Source of the DNA: Candidatus Frankia nodulisporulans
GTDB taxonomy: Bacteria; Actinomycetota; Actinomycetes; Frankiales; Frankiaceae
Assembly (NCBI RefSeq): GCF_902806475.1
Contig: NZ_CADCWS010000005.1
Span: 1-57,914, forward strand
Reading direction: 5' to 3'
DNA: 57,914 bases
The notes under the pieces: generated by a model
Databases searched by the model: none
What the model was told of the DNA's origin: nothing
What the model saw: only the letters and a program-made list of their open reading frames with translations
Position numbers and translations under genes: made by a program
Part shown: piece by piece, positions 8,773 to 17,007 of the stretch
Layout of the letters: each line of letters begins with the position of its first letter
How positions within the stretch are numbered: the stretch's first letter is position 1

Positions 8773-9540
8773 TCACTGCCAGCGGAACCGGCGGGCGGCC
8801 ACGACACCGCACACCACGGCGTAGGCCGCGAGCACGAGCAGGGCCGCGGCGGCGGGCCAGCGTCCGTCCAGGCAGTCCTGTACGGCGCGGGCGCCGGCGC
8901 CCAGCGGGGTGACATCGCTGATGTCGCGCAGGACGTGGGGCATCCGCGAGCGTGGGATCCACATGCCGGCGAAGAACAGCAGCGGGAAGAACACCACCAG
9001 GCCGAGCGCGTTCGCGGCCTTCTCGCCGGGGGCCAGCGCGGCCAGCACCAGGCCGATGCCCAGCATGGCCGCCGCGACCAGCGCCAGCGTGAGGACGAAC
9101 CCGGCGAACTGGCCGGGTAGCGGCACGCCGCATCCGACGGCGATCGCGAGCATCGTCGCGTCGAGGGCGGTCGCCAGCGCCAGATAGATCAGGGCTTGGG
9201 CGCCGAGCAACCGCGACGGTGGCACCGGTGTGGTCGACAGCCGGCGCAGGATGCCCCGTTCCCGGTAGCCGGCCAGCACCGCCGGCAGCAGGTTCGCCGC
9301 CGTCATCAGGAACTCGTACATCATCAGGACCGGCAGCCAGGTCTCCAACGGACTGCGCCCGTCGAACGAGTCGCTGGGGTGGCGGGTGGCGGGCACGGCG
9401 CCGAGGACGACCACCGCGGCCAGCGGGATCAGGGCCGTCCAGACGACGCCTGCGGCGGACCGGCCAAACAGCAGCGCCTCGACCCGCACGAGTTCCCGGA
9501 ACGGATGCCGTCCCGGCGACGGCACGAGCGATGAGGTCAT
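8773..9540 (-). CDS. ABC-2 type transporter permease
   Basis: A 255-residue integral membrane subunit with about six membrane segments. ABC-2 features include the cytosolic stretch YRERGILRRLSTTPVPPSRL and the motif ALAPGEKAANALGLVVFFPLLFF. ATG 9540 overlaps the ATPase stop by 4 nt (ATGA), so the pair forms one exporter. DrrA/DrrB-like drug or lipid exporters have this arrangement. Coupling to a DesK/LiaS-like kinase suggests induction by membrane stress or by the exported compound. The substrate cannot be told from sequence; the neighbouring carotenoid genes are not evidence for it. Confidence 0.85.
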   Translation of the reverse strand: MTSSLVPSPGRHPFRELVRVEALLFGRSAAGVVWTALIPLAAVVVLGAVPATRHPSDSFDGRSPLETWLPVLMMYEFLMTAANLLPAVLAGYRERGILRRLSTTPVPPSRLLGAQALIYLALATALDATMLAIAVGCGVPLPGQFAGFVLTLALVAAAMLGIGLVLAALAPGEKAANALGLVVFFPLLFFAGMWIPRSRMPHVLRDISDVTPLGAGARAVQDCLDGRWPAAAALLVLAAYAVVCGVVAARRFRWQ

Positions 9541-10454
9541 GACGTGCTCCTCGAGGAGGCGTGCGCGGTGAGGGCGAGGTAGGCGTCGTCGAGGCTTGGC
9601 TGTTCGACCCGCAGCCGGTGGGCCAGCACACCGCGGTGGGCGAGGTGCGTGACGAGGACGGACAGCGTCTCGCCGGCCCCGACGACGAGAATCTCCTCGC
9701 CGTGGCGACTGGCCGACTCGACGCCGGGCAGCCCGGCGAGCTCGCGCTCGTCGACGGGCTCGGACGGAACGAAGCGGATGCGCTGGCCGGCGTCCAGGCG
9801 TGCGGTGAGCGCCGCCGGCGAGTCGCAGGCCACCACCTGGCCGGCGTCGATCACGGCGACGCGGTCGCACAACCGCTCCGCCTCGGCCATGAAGTGGGTG
9901 ACGAGCAGGATCGTCACCCCCCGCTCGCGCACCGCCGTGATGAGTTCCCAGGTGTCGCGCCGGGCCGCCGGGTCCAGGCCGGTGGTGAGCTCATCGAGGA
10001 TCGCCACGGTCGGTCGGCCGATCAGCGCCAGCGCGATCGAGAGCCGCTGGCGCTGCCCGCCGGACAGCTTCGCGAACCGCACGTCCGCCTGTCCGGTGAG
10101 TCCGAGGAGCTCCAGCAACTCGTCCGGGTCGGCCGGGTCGGGATAGAACGACGCGTACAACCGCAGCGCCTCACGCACCCGCAGGTTCGGCTGCACCTCG
10201 CTGGCCTGCAACTGGACGCCGAGCCGCGCCGTCACCGCCGTCCGTTCGCGCCGCGGGTCGTGGCCGAACACCCGCACCCGGCCGCCGTCGGGTACCCGAA
10301 GTCCGGCGACACACTCGACCGTCGTCGTCTTTCCGGCGCCGTTGGGCCCCAGCAGGCCGAAGATCTCACTCTCCTCGACGGTGAACGACACGTCGCGCAC
10401 CGCGACCCGTTTCCCGTAGGCCTTCCGCAGGCCCGCCACCTCGATCACTGTCAC
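9537..10454 (-). CDS. ABC transporter ATP-binding protein (DrrA-like)
   Basis: A 305-residue ATPase, first gene of a four-gene operon with permease, histidine kinase and response regulator. GTG 10454 (VTVIEVAGLRKAYG) precedes Walker A GPNGAGKTTT (residues 36-45), a Q-loop region GVQLQASEVQPNLRV, the signature LSGGQRQRLSIAL, Walker B AILDELTTGLD and the H-loop THFMAEAERLCD. The C-terminal 80 residues match the DrrA-type extension (SLDDAYLALTAHA). A near-perfect 17-bp tandem repeat sits 15-48 nt before the start codon and may be the operator used by the cognate regulator. Confidence 0.92.
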   Translation of the reverse strand: MTVIEVAGLRKAYGKRVAVRDVSFTVEESEIFGLLGPNGAGKTTTVECVAGLRVPDGGRVRVFGHDPRRERTAVTARLGVQLQASEVQPNLRVREALRLYASFYPDPADPDELLELLGLTGQADVRFAKLSGGQRQRLSIALALIGRPTVAILDELTTGLDPAARRDTWELITAVRERGVTILLVTHFMAEAERLCDRVAVIDAGQVVACDSPAALTARLDAGQRIRFVPSEPVDERELAGLPGVESASRHGEEILVVGAGETLSVLVTHLAHRGVLAHRLRVEQPSLDDAYLALTAHASSRSTS

Positions 10455-10468
10455 TGCCTCGCACCTCC

Positions 10469-10502
10469 CGCACTGTCGTGGACGTCGCACCGTCGTGGGC
10501 GT
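10469..10502 (-). promoter_or_regulatory. 17-bp tandem direct repeat before the ABC/two-component operon
   Basis: CGCACTGTCGTGGACGT (10469-10485) is followed at once by CGCACCGTCGTGGGCGT (10486-10502), 15 of 17 bases identical. It lies between the glycosyltransferase stop and the ABC ATPase start. Placement suggests an operator for the NarL-type regulator of the same operon or a leader element; this is inference from position. Confidence 0.45.
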
Positions 10503-10536
10503 CCCCGACGATCTCGCGGGATCGCGGGTTCCAACA

Positions 10537-11772
10537 TCACCCGGGCGGCTGCTCCGGGTGCTCCATCGGGTGGACCCCGCCCATCCACCGATCGGTGGAC
10601 GCGGTGACCGGGCGGCCCTTCCAGGTGGCCTGGCCGCGGCGGCGACGCCACCAGGACACCGTGGTGAGGTAGCCGAGCAGGCCGATCGAGACCGGGTGGG
10701 CGAGCGGATCGGGCCAGACCCGGCCACCGGTGCGGCGGGCCGCGATCGTCCGGCTGGTGACGCCGGCGAGGTAGCCGAGGACACCGGCGGGGCGTCCGCG
10801 CAGGGCGGCGAGCGCCGGCAACACGTACAGCCAGCCCAGCAGGCCGACCTGGGCGGCGCTGGCCGCCGGGCTGCCACCGGCGGCGGCCAGCGACTTGGCG
10901 TAGCCGTCGCGCAGGGACTGCCAGTCGGTGTACATCCGGTTGTCGGCCAGCGGCGTGCCGTCGGTGACGACCCCCCGTCCGCCGGCCCGCTTGACGGCGC
11001 GCAGCAGGGCGACGTCCTCGATGATCTGGTCGCGCACGGCGGCGTGCCCGCCGGCCCGCCGGTAGGCGGCCGCGTCGACGCACAGGAACTGCCCGCCGGC
11101 CGCGGACAGCGACGGGCGCGGGCTTCGCTCGGCGATCCGCAGCGGCAGCAGCGCGAGCCACAGCCAGGACAGCAACGGCTGGACGAGCCGTTCGGCGATC
11201 CCACCGGCCGCCTGACGCGGATACGGCGAGATCAGGTCGAGTCCGGTGGCGCGCAGCAGCAGGACGGCCCGGGCCAGCCCGTCCGGCGCCAGTGTCACGT
11301 CGGCGTCCACGAAGACGAGCGCGCTGCCACGGGCGAGCGCGGCGGCCCGCGCGCAGGCATGCGGTTTGCCGAGCCAGCCGGCCGGCGGCGCGCCGCCACG
11401 CAGGGCGACGACGCGTGGGTCGCGGTCCGCCCAGGCGGCAAGCAGCCGGTCGGTGCCGTCGGTGGACTCGTCGTCGTAGACGATGATCTCCAGCCGGGGC
11501 AGGTGGGTGGCGGCGAGCAGGGCCGCGAGACAGCCGTCGAGGCGGCCGGCCTCGTCGCGGACCGGCAGGATCACCGAAACACCCTCGGGGACGGTCGTGG
11601 CCGGTGGGGCGACCCGCAGCAGCCGCGCGTTGCAGGCCGTGTGCACCGCGACGCACACCGAGGCGACCGCCGCCGACCGCACGACCGCCGACCAGGCGGC
11701 TGCCGGCCATCGAGGGGCTGCCGGCCGGGCGCCCGGTGGCGGCGGTGTCGCCGGGGAGCGCGGGCGCCTCAC
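10537..11772 (-). CDS. Family 2 glycosyltransferase, CruG-like
   Basis: A 411-residue membrane-bound GT-A glycosyltransferase. After a hydrophobic N-terminal segment, the GT2 core shows SVILPVRDEAG, the nucleotide-binding DDESTDGT, the DXD-type LVFVDADV, and GGQFLCVDAAAYRRAGGH followed by IEDVALLRAVKRAG. Two or more membrane segments follow (GLLGWLYVLPALAAL, HPVSIGLLGYLTTV). GTG 11772 overlaps the cruF stop by 4 nt. cruF and cruG are adjacent in cyanobacteria, where CruG glycosylates the 2'-OH of myxol-type carotenoids, so a carotenoid glycosyltransferase is the best guess. HpnB-like and CrtQ-like enzymes are alternatives. Confidence 0.7.
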   Translation of the reverse strand: MRRPRSPATPPPPGARPAAPRWPAAAWSAVVRSAAVASVCVAVHTACNARLLRVAPPATTVPEGVSVILPVRDEAGRLDGCLAALLAATHLPRLEIIVYDDESTDGTDRLLAAWADRDPRVVALRGGAPPAGWLGKPHACARAAALARGSALVFVDADVTLAPDGLARAVLLLRATGLDLISPYPRQAAGGIAERLVQPLLSWLWLALLPLRIAERSPRPSLSAAGGQFLCVDAAAYRRAGGHAAVRDQIIEDVALLRAVKRAGGRGVVTDGTPLADNRMYTDWQSLRDGYAKSLAAAGGSPAASAAQVGLLGWLYVLPALAALRGRPAGVLGYLAGVTSRTIAARRTGGRVWPDPLAHPVSIGLLGYLTTVSWWRRRRGQATWKGRPVTASTDRWMGGVHPMEHPEQPPG

Positions 11773-12590
11773 CGACGCGCTCGCGGACCGGCCGGGTCGC
11801 GGGCCGGGACATCGCAGCGCCAGCGGCGCAGCGCGAGCACAAGGGTCGCGCCCATGGCGACGCCGCCGATCGCCGCGACTCCCGGACGGCCGAAGAACGT
11901 GAGGTTCGCCAGCACCGAGGACAGATACGTCCAGCAGAGCATGACCATCGGAACACCCTCGGACGCGGATGTGCGCGCGGACGTGGGCTCGGGCTCAGGC
12001 GTGCGGTCGGGCAGGGCGAGCAGGGCGCCGATCATGACCGTGCCGGCCAGCAGCCAGCCGAGGAAGTTCGAGATCGGGATGCCGTTGAGGGCCGGTCCCC
12101 CCGCGGCCGCCCAGGCCCAGTGACCGGCCCCGACCATCTGCGGGTCGAGGAAGAGATCCCAGGTGGCGAGGACCAGACCGCCCAGCAGGGCGGCCCGGTC
12201 GGGGGTCCGCCGGTGGCGTCGGACCAGGACGTAGGTGGGGTAGGCCATCATCGCCCAGGCCAGCGGTATCACCGCGGCGACACCGAACACCCGCGGGCCC
12301 AGCGACGTCCCGTAGCTGTAGTGGCCGAAGGGGACGCCGGTGTGGACTCCGAGCAGCTCCACCCCCAGCCCGCCGCCGACGGCGATGACCACGTAGCCGG
12401 CGGTCCAGGCCAGCCCGCGGGTGACGGCCGCGTGGGTGGTGCTGGTGAGGAAGAAGAGCACCACCACGATGATCGTGAGGGCGTCCAGTGCGTGGTCCGG
12501 CATCAGCGGGTAGGCGATCTGCGCCAGGATCGTGGCCGCGGCCAGCAGGTGGGGCGCCCGGGGTGTCAGGGACACCGGGCGGGCGGACAT
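11769..12590 (-). CDS. cruF: Carotenoid 1',2'-hydratase-type membrane protein (CruF/DUF422)
   Basis: A 273-residue protein with seven or so membrane helices. It shows the CruF/DUF422 pattern: HTGVPFGHYSYGTSLGPRVFG, PLAWAMMAYPTYVLVRR, LATWDLFLDPQMVGAGHWAW and GIPISNFLGWLLAG. Known members add water to the psi end of acyclic or monocyclic carotenoids (Deinococcus, cyanobacteria, haloarchaeal bacterioruberin synthesis). ATG 12590 shares one base with the stop of the GNAT gene, and its own stop overlaps the glycosyltransferase start, so hydroxylation and glycosylation of a psi end is the likely shared route. Confidence 0.82.
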   Translation of the reverse strand: MSARPVSLTPRAPHLLAAATILAQIAYPLMPDHALDALTIIVVVLFFLTSTTHAAVTRGLAWTAGYVVIAVGGGLGVELLGVHTGVPFGHYSYGTSLGPRVFGVAAVIPLAWAMMAYPTYVLVRRHRRTPDRAALLGGLVLATWDLFLDPQMVGAGHWAWAAAGGPALNGIPISNFLGWLLAGTVMIGALLALPDRTPEPEPTSARTSASEGVPMVMLCWTYLSSVLANLTFFGRPGVAAIGGVAMGATLVLALRRWRCDVPARDPAGPRARR

Positions 12591-13282
12591 CAGCGGACGG
12601 GCGCCGGTCTGCCGGTGCCCGGCGCCTGCCCGTCGCCGGCAGCGCCCCGCGCGGTCGCGCTCTGGCTGACGCTGCCCTGCGTGACGCTGCTGTGCGGGGC
12701 GGGTTCCGGGACGGGGCCGCCCAGTTCCTTGCCGAGCACGGCGTAGGGGGTGACGGTGCCGGGGAACTGGAAGTTGCTGAGCAGCGGGACGAAGCCCTCG
12801 CTGTCGTAGAGCCGGCGGGCGCGACTACCGTGCGGTTCGAGGGCGGACAGCGCCGCGGTGCGCTGCGGCGCGTCGCGCAGCAGTTCGCGCAGCAGCTGAC
12901 GGCCCAGGGTGTGGCCCTGGTAGGCGGGCAGCACGTGCAGTTCGACGACCTCGAGGACGTCGTCCAACCAGTGCCGGGCCGAACCCGGGGAGATGGCGGC
13001 GAGCGCGTCGACGACGACGTCGTGCCACCACTGGCCGGGCAGGCCGGGCAACGCGTAGGTGATGCCGACGAGGGTGTCATCGGAGGTGACGGCGGCGACG
13101 GCGCGCAGGTCAGGACGGTCGAAGTGGCGGCGCGCGTGGTGGGCGCGGTCGCGGGCGGCCCGGACGGGGTCAGGTTCGTGCAGGTCGAGGAAAGCCGCCT
13201 TGTACACCCCGATGACGTCGTCGAGTCGGGCCCGCATACGACTCGACGACCACCGGACCACGCTGATGTCCACGTCGGTCAC
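12590..13282 (-). CDS. GNAT-family N-acetyltransferase
   Basis: A 230-residue putative acetyltransferase. GTG 13282 (VTDVDISVVRWSSSRM) has a strong AGGAGG site and is preferred over upstream starts that read through an Arg/Ala-rich non-conserved stretch. The acetyl-CoA-binding segment is VVELHVLPAYQGHTLGRQLLRELL (pyrophosphate loop QGHTLG); the final fold elements include ARRLYDSEGFVPLLSNFQF. The last 40 residues are low-complexity. It is the first gene of the GNAT-cruF-glycosyltransferase operon with 1-4 nt overlaps. Substrate unknown; operon position makes pigment modification possible but unproven. Confidence 0.72.
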   Translation of the reverse strand: MTDVDISVVRWSSSRMRARLDDVIGVYKAAFLDLHEPDPVRAARDRAHHARRHFDRPDLRAVAAVTSDDTLVGITYALPGLPGQWWHDVVVDALAAISPGSARHWLDDVLEVVELHVLPAYQGHTLGRQLLRELLRDAPQRTAALSALEPHGSRARRLYDSEGFVPLLSNFQFPGTVTPYAVLGKELGGPVPEPAPHSSVTQGSVSQSATARGAAGDGQAPGTGRPAPVR

Positions 13283-13303
13283 CGGCGTCGCCTCCTGTCC
13301 GCC

Positions 13304-13349
13304 CCCTGCGGCCTGCTCACACCGCCCGGCACCGAACAGGCCCGCAGGG
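13304..13349 (-). terminator. Imperfect hairpin between the fusion oxidoreductase gene and the GNAT operon
   Basis: CCCTGCGGCCTG (13304-13315) pairs with CAGGCCCGCAGGG (13337-13349) as 12 base pairs with one bulged C and a 21-nt loop. It lies about 107 nt past the stop at 13456, on the same strand, and just before the GNAT gene. It could end the upstream transcript. Confidence 0.45.
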
Positions 13350-13455
13350 CGGTACCGGCGGGCCAGCGGGCCAGGGCGCATCCTCACATCGCCTGACGAT
13401 AACGCGGCCATCGCCGAGGGCGCCGGCCGACGGGAGTGCCTGCTACGTAACGTCG

Positions 13456-15999
13456 TCACTCTGCCGCGCAGGGCGCTTTCTCCCGGATGGAGGGCAGGCC
13501 GATCCGGTCGCCCGCCATGGCCAGTCCCGCGCAGCGTGCGGTGCCCTGGAGCAGGTCAGCGGCCAACATCGCGATGGCTGGTGCCTGCACGGCGCCGCCG
13601 GCGTTGGTGCCCGCGGCGATCACCACCCGACCGTCATGGCCAGGAAGGACGGTGACCAGGGGTAGCCCGTCCGGGGTAGCGGGACGCGCGCAGATCCGGA
13701 TGTCGCGGACGTCGTCGCGGTGCAGACCGGGGAACAGACCGCCCACCGCCGCGAGGGTGCTCTCCTGGAGTTCGGCGAGGCCGTCGGCCGCCGCGGCGGC
13801 GTCGCGGGCGGCCAGCCCCAGGTAGCCGAAGCCGGCGCTGACGTGGATGAGCGTTCCGTCGGGGCAGAGCGTCACGTTCATCACACCGAGCGGATCACCG
13901 GCGTGGATCTTCACGGGTCGGTGCAGCCCCGGGTTCGGCAGAGTCAGCGACACCCCCAGCACCTGGCTGACGGCGCCGGCGCCCGGCCAGTCCGATCCGC
14001 ACAGGCGGACCAGCTCACGGCCACCCACGGTGACGACGACGTGGCCCGCCCGCACCGGCCGGCCCGCCGCCAGCCGCAGCAGCACCGCGTTCCCGGTCGC
14101 CTCGAGGCTGTCCACCCGGCTGTCCGCCCGCACTTCGACACCAAGACCGACGAGGTGTCGGAGCAGCCGTCCGGCAAGATCATGAATGTTGACGGCGTAG
14201 CCGTCCACCTCGACCGCCCCCGCGACGGTGCGCGGCCCACCGGGCAACGGGACCGTGCGGCCCAGCCCCGGCCAGTCCCGCCGGAGCACCTCGTCGGACA
14301 GCCGCGCGACGTCGCCGCCGGCCCGTCGTTGCAGCTGCTCGCCGGTGTCGAGGTCGGCGCCGCCCAGGTAGACCCGGGTGAGCCGGCTGTCCTGGCGCAG
14401 TCCCGTCAGCCAGGTCGCCTCGACCCCGGTGAACAGATGCGACCAGCCGCGCAGACCGAGGCGGTTCAGGGCGATCACCAGGTCCTCGGTGGCGGCGTGC
14501 AGACCGGGCTGGTCGGCGCGGTCGGCGAACGCCCGCGTCCAGGCCGCCTCGACCGCGTCCAGGGTGGCGGGGTCCCGCAGCGCCCAGCCACCCGCGGCGG
14601 GGGAGCGGGTGAGCACGCCGACGCGGCCGAGGTTCGCCTGCGGCAGGGATTCGGTCGCGGACAGGTGACGGGCGTTCGCCCCACCGAACGTCGTGCCCTG
14701 CTCGGCGTGGTCGGCGCGGTCCGCGGGGGCGGCGTCCAGCAGCAGAATCCGTCGATGTCCCTGGGCGTGCAGCAGCAGGGCGGTGGTCAGGCCGACGATC
14801 CCCCCGCCGAGCACCACCACCTGCGGCCCGTCCACCGCACCGGCGCCGGCGCCGATGTCAGGGCTGGTGCCGTCGACGCTGGTGCCGTCGCGGGCGGCGG
14901 GGATGGCATCGGTGGTGGCTGGTGGTGGGAACAGCTCGGCCCCGGTGAGATCGTCCAGATCCGCTCGGCCGAGGGCGGTTAGGACGGCCTGGTCCAGATC
15001 GGCCTCGCAGGCCGGGGCGCGCATCGCCGCGGAGCACAGGGTGAACCCGGGACGTGTCACCCCGCCGTCCGCCTGGATCCGGCTCGCGAGCAGGGTGCGC
15101 ACGCCGACGAGCAGGCGGGGGGCGTTGTCCAGCACGACGGTGAGATCGCGCCGGTCGTAGGCATCGAGCAGGGCCTGCGCCGTCCAGATCTCGGGTTCGC
15201 TGACGCAGACCAGCCGGTCGCCGCCGAACGTCCGCAGGCGGGCCGCGTCCAGCAGGTCGACGCTCGCCCACCGGCCGGAACTGGTCAGTGGCACCGCGAC
15301 ACTGACGGCGTTCGCGGCCTCGAGCACCTCCTCGGCGCGGGCCGCCACCCGGATTCGGTCGAGGGGCAACCGGTGCCGGCCGGCCCAGACGGCGGCGGCC
15401 GACCGGTCCGCCACCAGCGACGGCGCGCACACCACCAGCCGGTGGCCCCGGGCGACGGCCGCTCTGGCCACCCGTCCGTTGATGTTGCCGGCGCCGACGA
15501 GCCCCAGCACCGGACGCGCACCGTCCGCCGCCGCACCGTCCGCCTCGGTCGTCCCGGATGCCCCGGTGGGGGCGTGGGCGGTGGGGGGCGCCGGGAACAG
15601 CCGGTCGATGACGAACTGGGCGACGTGACGGGCGTTCACCTCGGGGGTGTTGCGCACGGTGATACCGAGTTGGGTGGCGACGCCGAGATCGATGGCGGCC
15701 AGCGAGGTGCCGCGGCGCACCAGCAGCAGCGACCGGCGGTCGTGGGCGCGCCGGACGGCCATGGCCCAGCGGGTCAGCGCGGTGGCATCGACCGCGTTCG
15801 CGCCGACCACGAGGGTGTGTGGGCGCAGCGTGACCAGGGCCTCGACGAGCCCCGCCGGGCTGCCGGCGAGGTCGGGGCGCAACGTCACGGCCGCGGTGTC
15901 GGCAAGCCGGCCGGCCGCCCGGGGGCCGAGCGCCGTGGAGATCAGGGTCCGTCGGCGGTCGGATGCGGCTGGGGGTGCCTGATCGCGAGACGTCAACAT
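13456..15999 (-). CDS. Fusion: degenerate D-2-hydroxyacid dehydrogenase domain + FAD-dependent (DAO-type) oxidoreductase
   Basis: An 847-residue two-domain protein from ATG 15999 (MLTSRDQAPPAASD). The N-terminal 380 residues follow the D-isomer 2-hydroxyacid dehydrogenase plan: RRGTSLAAIDLGVATQLGI, NTPEVNARHVAQFVIDRLF, then the NAD loop LGLVGAGNINGRVARAAV. The catalytic Arg (usually NTARG) and catalytic His (usually PHIGG) appear replaced (CVSEPEIW; FTLCSAAMRAP). The C-terminal 420 residues start a second Rossmann fold (VVVLGGGIVGLTTALLL) and match DadA/glycine-oxidase-like amine oxidoreductases, ending in CARPATPDGLPLV and AAGTNAGGAVQAPAIA. No carotenoid-enzyme motif is seen. It lies downstream of TCAAC repeats and near a SARP gene, so regulated secondary metabolism is plausible. 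An upstream start at 16104 is possible. Confidence 0.7.
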   Translation of the reverse strand: MLTSRDQAPPAASDRRRTLISTALGPRAAGRLADTAAVTLRPDLAGSPAGLVEALVTLRPHTLVVGANAVDATALTRWAMAVRRAHDRRSLLLVRRGTSLAAIDLGVATQLGITVRNTPEVNARHVAQFVIDRLFPAPPTAHAPTGASGTTEADGAAADGARPVLGLVGAGNINGRVARAAVARGHRLVVCAPSLVADRSAAAVWAGRHRLPLDRIRVAARAEEVLEAANAVSVAVPLTSSGRWASVDLLDAARLRTFGGDRLVCVSEPEIWTAQALLDAYDRRDLTVVLDNAPRLLVGVRTLLASRIQADGGVTRPGFTLCSAAMRAPACEADLDQAVLTALGRADLDDLTGAELFPPPATTDAIPAARDGTSVDGTSPDIGAGAGAVDGPQVVVLGGGIVGLTTALLLHAQGHRRILLLDAAPADRADHAEQGTTFGGANARHLSATESLPQANLGRVGVLTRSPAAGGWALRDPATLDAVEAAWTRAFADRADQPGLHAATEDLVIALNRLGLRGWSHLFTGVEATWLTGLRQDSRLTRVYLGGADLDTGEQLQRRAGGDVARLSDEVLRRDWPGLGRTVPLPGGPRTVAGAVEVDGYAVNIHDLAGRLLRHLVGLGVEVRADSRVDSLEATGNAVLLRLAAGRPVRAGHVVVTVGGRELVRLCGSDWPGAGAVSQVLGVSLTLPNPGLHRPVKIHAGDPLGVMNVTLCPDGTLIHVSAGFGYLGLAARDAAAAADGLAELQESTLAAVGGLFPGLHRDDVRDIRICARPATPDGLPLVTVLPGHDGRVVIAAGTNAGGAVQAPAIAMLAADLLQGTARCAGLAMAGDRIGLPSIREKAPCAAE

Positions 16000-16118
16000 G
16001 CGATGTACTTCATCCCGGTTCGTCGGGGGCGCGTGCGTCGGCTCCGCGGGGGTGCCGCGTCGGCACGGGGGGCGCAGACCCGGTGGCCCGTCGGATGCGT
16101 CCACCGTGCCGAACCGGC

Positions 16119-16197
16119 GTCAACGAGATGTCAACGACGCCCGCCGACCGGCCGGTCCACCGCCGCCGCGGCGCCGATCTTCAACGGAGCGTCAACC
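16119..16197. promoter_or_regulatory. Two pairs of 11-bp-spaced TCAAC direct repeats (SARP-type operator candidate)
   Basis: GTCAACG occurs at 16119 and 16130; TTCAACG and GTCAACC at 16180 and 16191. Each pair is exactly 11 bp apart, about one helical turn. SARP regulators typically bind heptameric direct repeats with 4-bp spacers. The sites lie 120-200 bp before the fusion oxidoreductase start (minus strand), and the last repeat overlaps the stop of the CrtA-like gene. The SARP at 17008-20967 is the obvious candidate partner. Confidence 0.55.
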
Positions 16198-16965
16198 CGG
16201 GGCCGGCGCCAGGTGCAGCAGCGGATCACGTCCGCCGAGGGTGCCGCGGGAGGCGAGCACGGCGAAACGGGCGAACATCTGCTCGCTGTACCAGCCGACC
16301 TCCGGGGTGCGCCGCACCACCTCGGCGTGCGCCGGCCGGCCGTAGGCGAACCGCCGCAACGAGGCGGTGTCGTGCCACAGGCTGAACGTCCCGGTCAGAC
16401 CGACCGGTGCCTCCCCGATCCCGGCGGAGAACAGCAGCCCCTCGGCCTGGGCGAGGTCGGCGACCACCGCCGGCACGGCCCGGCGGAAGGTCAGGGTGTG
16501 CCGGGCGGTGAGCCGGGCCCGGGTGATCACCGCGATCCGGGCGTCCTCGGCCGCGGTGGGCCAGTGCGCGGTGCTCGGGTCACCGAACGGTTCCCGCCGC
16601 GACCACTGGCCCCGCGCGGACAGAGGATGCAGATCGATACGCCAGCGTTCCTCGGCCAGGGCCGCCCAGGCCCGGATCGGCGCCGAGCGTTCGAACGACC
16701 GCGCCGCCGACGGGGTCTCCCAGACCGACAGCATCGCCCACTGCCGCGGGTCGGCCCCACGCATGCCGAGGCTGTTCGCCGAGCCCGTCCCCAGCAGTTT
16801 GGCGAACCGTAGCCCGCTGATGTGGCGCAGCGCCGCCCGGTCGGTGGCCACCCGGGCCACGGCATGCCCGACCCGGCGGCGGGGGACCCGCCAGAAGTCG
16901 ACGGTCACCAGCGGTGCGCCGGCTCCCGTGGGACCCGACGGATTCGACGAGCTCGTCCCAGTCAT
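16192..16965 (-). CDS. Spheroidene monooxygenase (CrtA)-like protein
   Basis: A 257-residue protein resembling CrtA, the oxygen-dependent ketolase that oxidises acyclic carotenoids, a ferredoxin-like alpha/beta-barrel duplicated within the chain. Matching features are TVDFWRVPRRRVGHAVARVATDR, LRFAKLLGTGS, WAMLSVWETPSAARSFERS, SARGQWSRREPFG, and in the second half GLLFSAGIGEAPVGLTGTFSLWHDTASLRRFAYG and TPEVGWYSEQMFARFAVL. CrtA homologues also occur in non-carotenoid gene clusters of actinobacteria. It starts 42 nt after the SARP stop on the same strand, so the two may be co-transcribed. A Ser/Gly/Pro-rich stretch of about 18 residues precedes the domain. Confidence 0.7.
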   Translation of the reverse strand: MTGTSSSNPSGPTGAGAPLVTVDFWRVPRRRVGHAVARVATDRAALRHISGLRFAKLLGTGSANSLGMRGADPRQWAMLSVWETPSAARSFERSAPIRAWAALAEERWRIDLHPLSARGQWSRREPFGDPSTAHWPTAAEDARIAVITRARLTARHTLTFRRAVPAVVADLAQAEGLLFSAGIGEAPVGLTGTFSLWHDTASLRRFAYGRPAHAEVVRRTPEVGWYSEQMFARFAVLASRGTLGGRDPLLHLAPAPG

Positions 16966-17007
16966 CCGCGCATCTCCTCTGATCCGCGTACCGACACACA
17001 GTGATGT

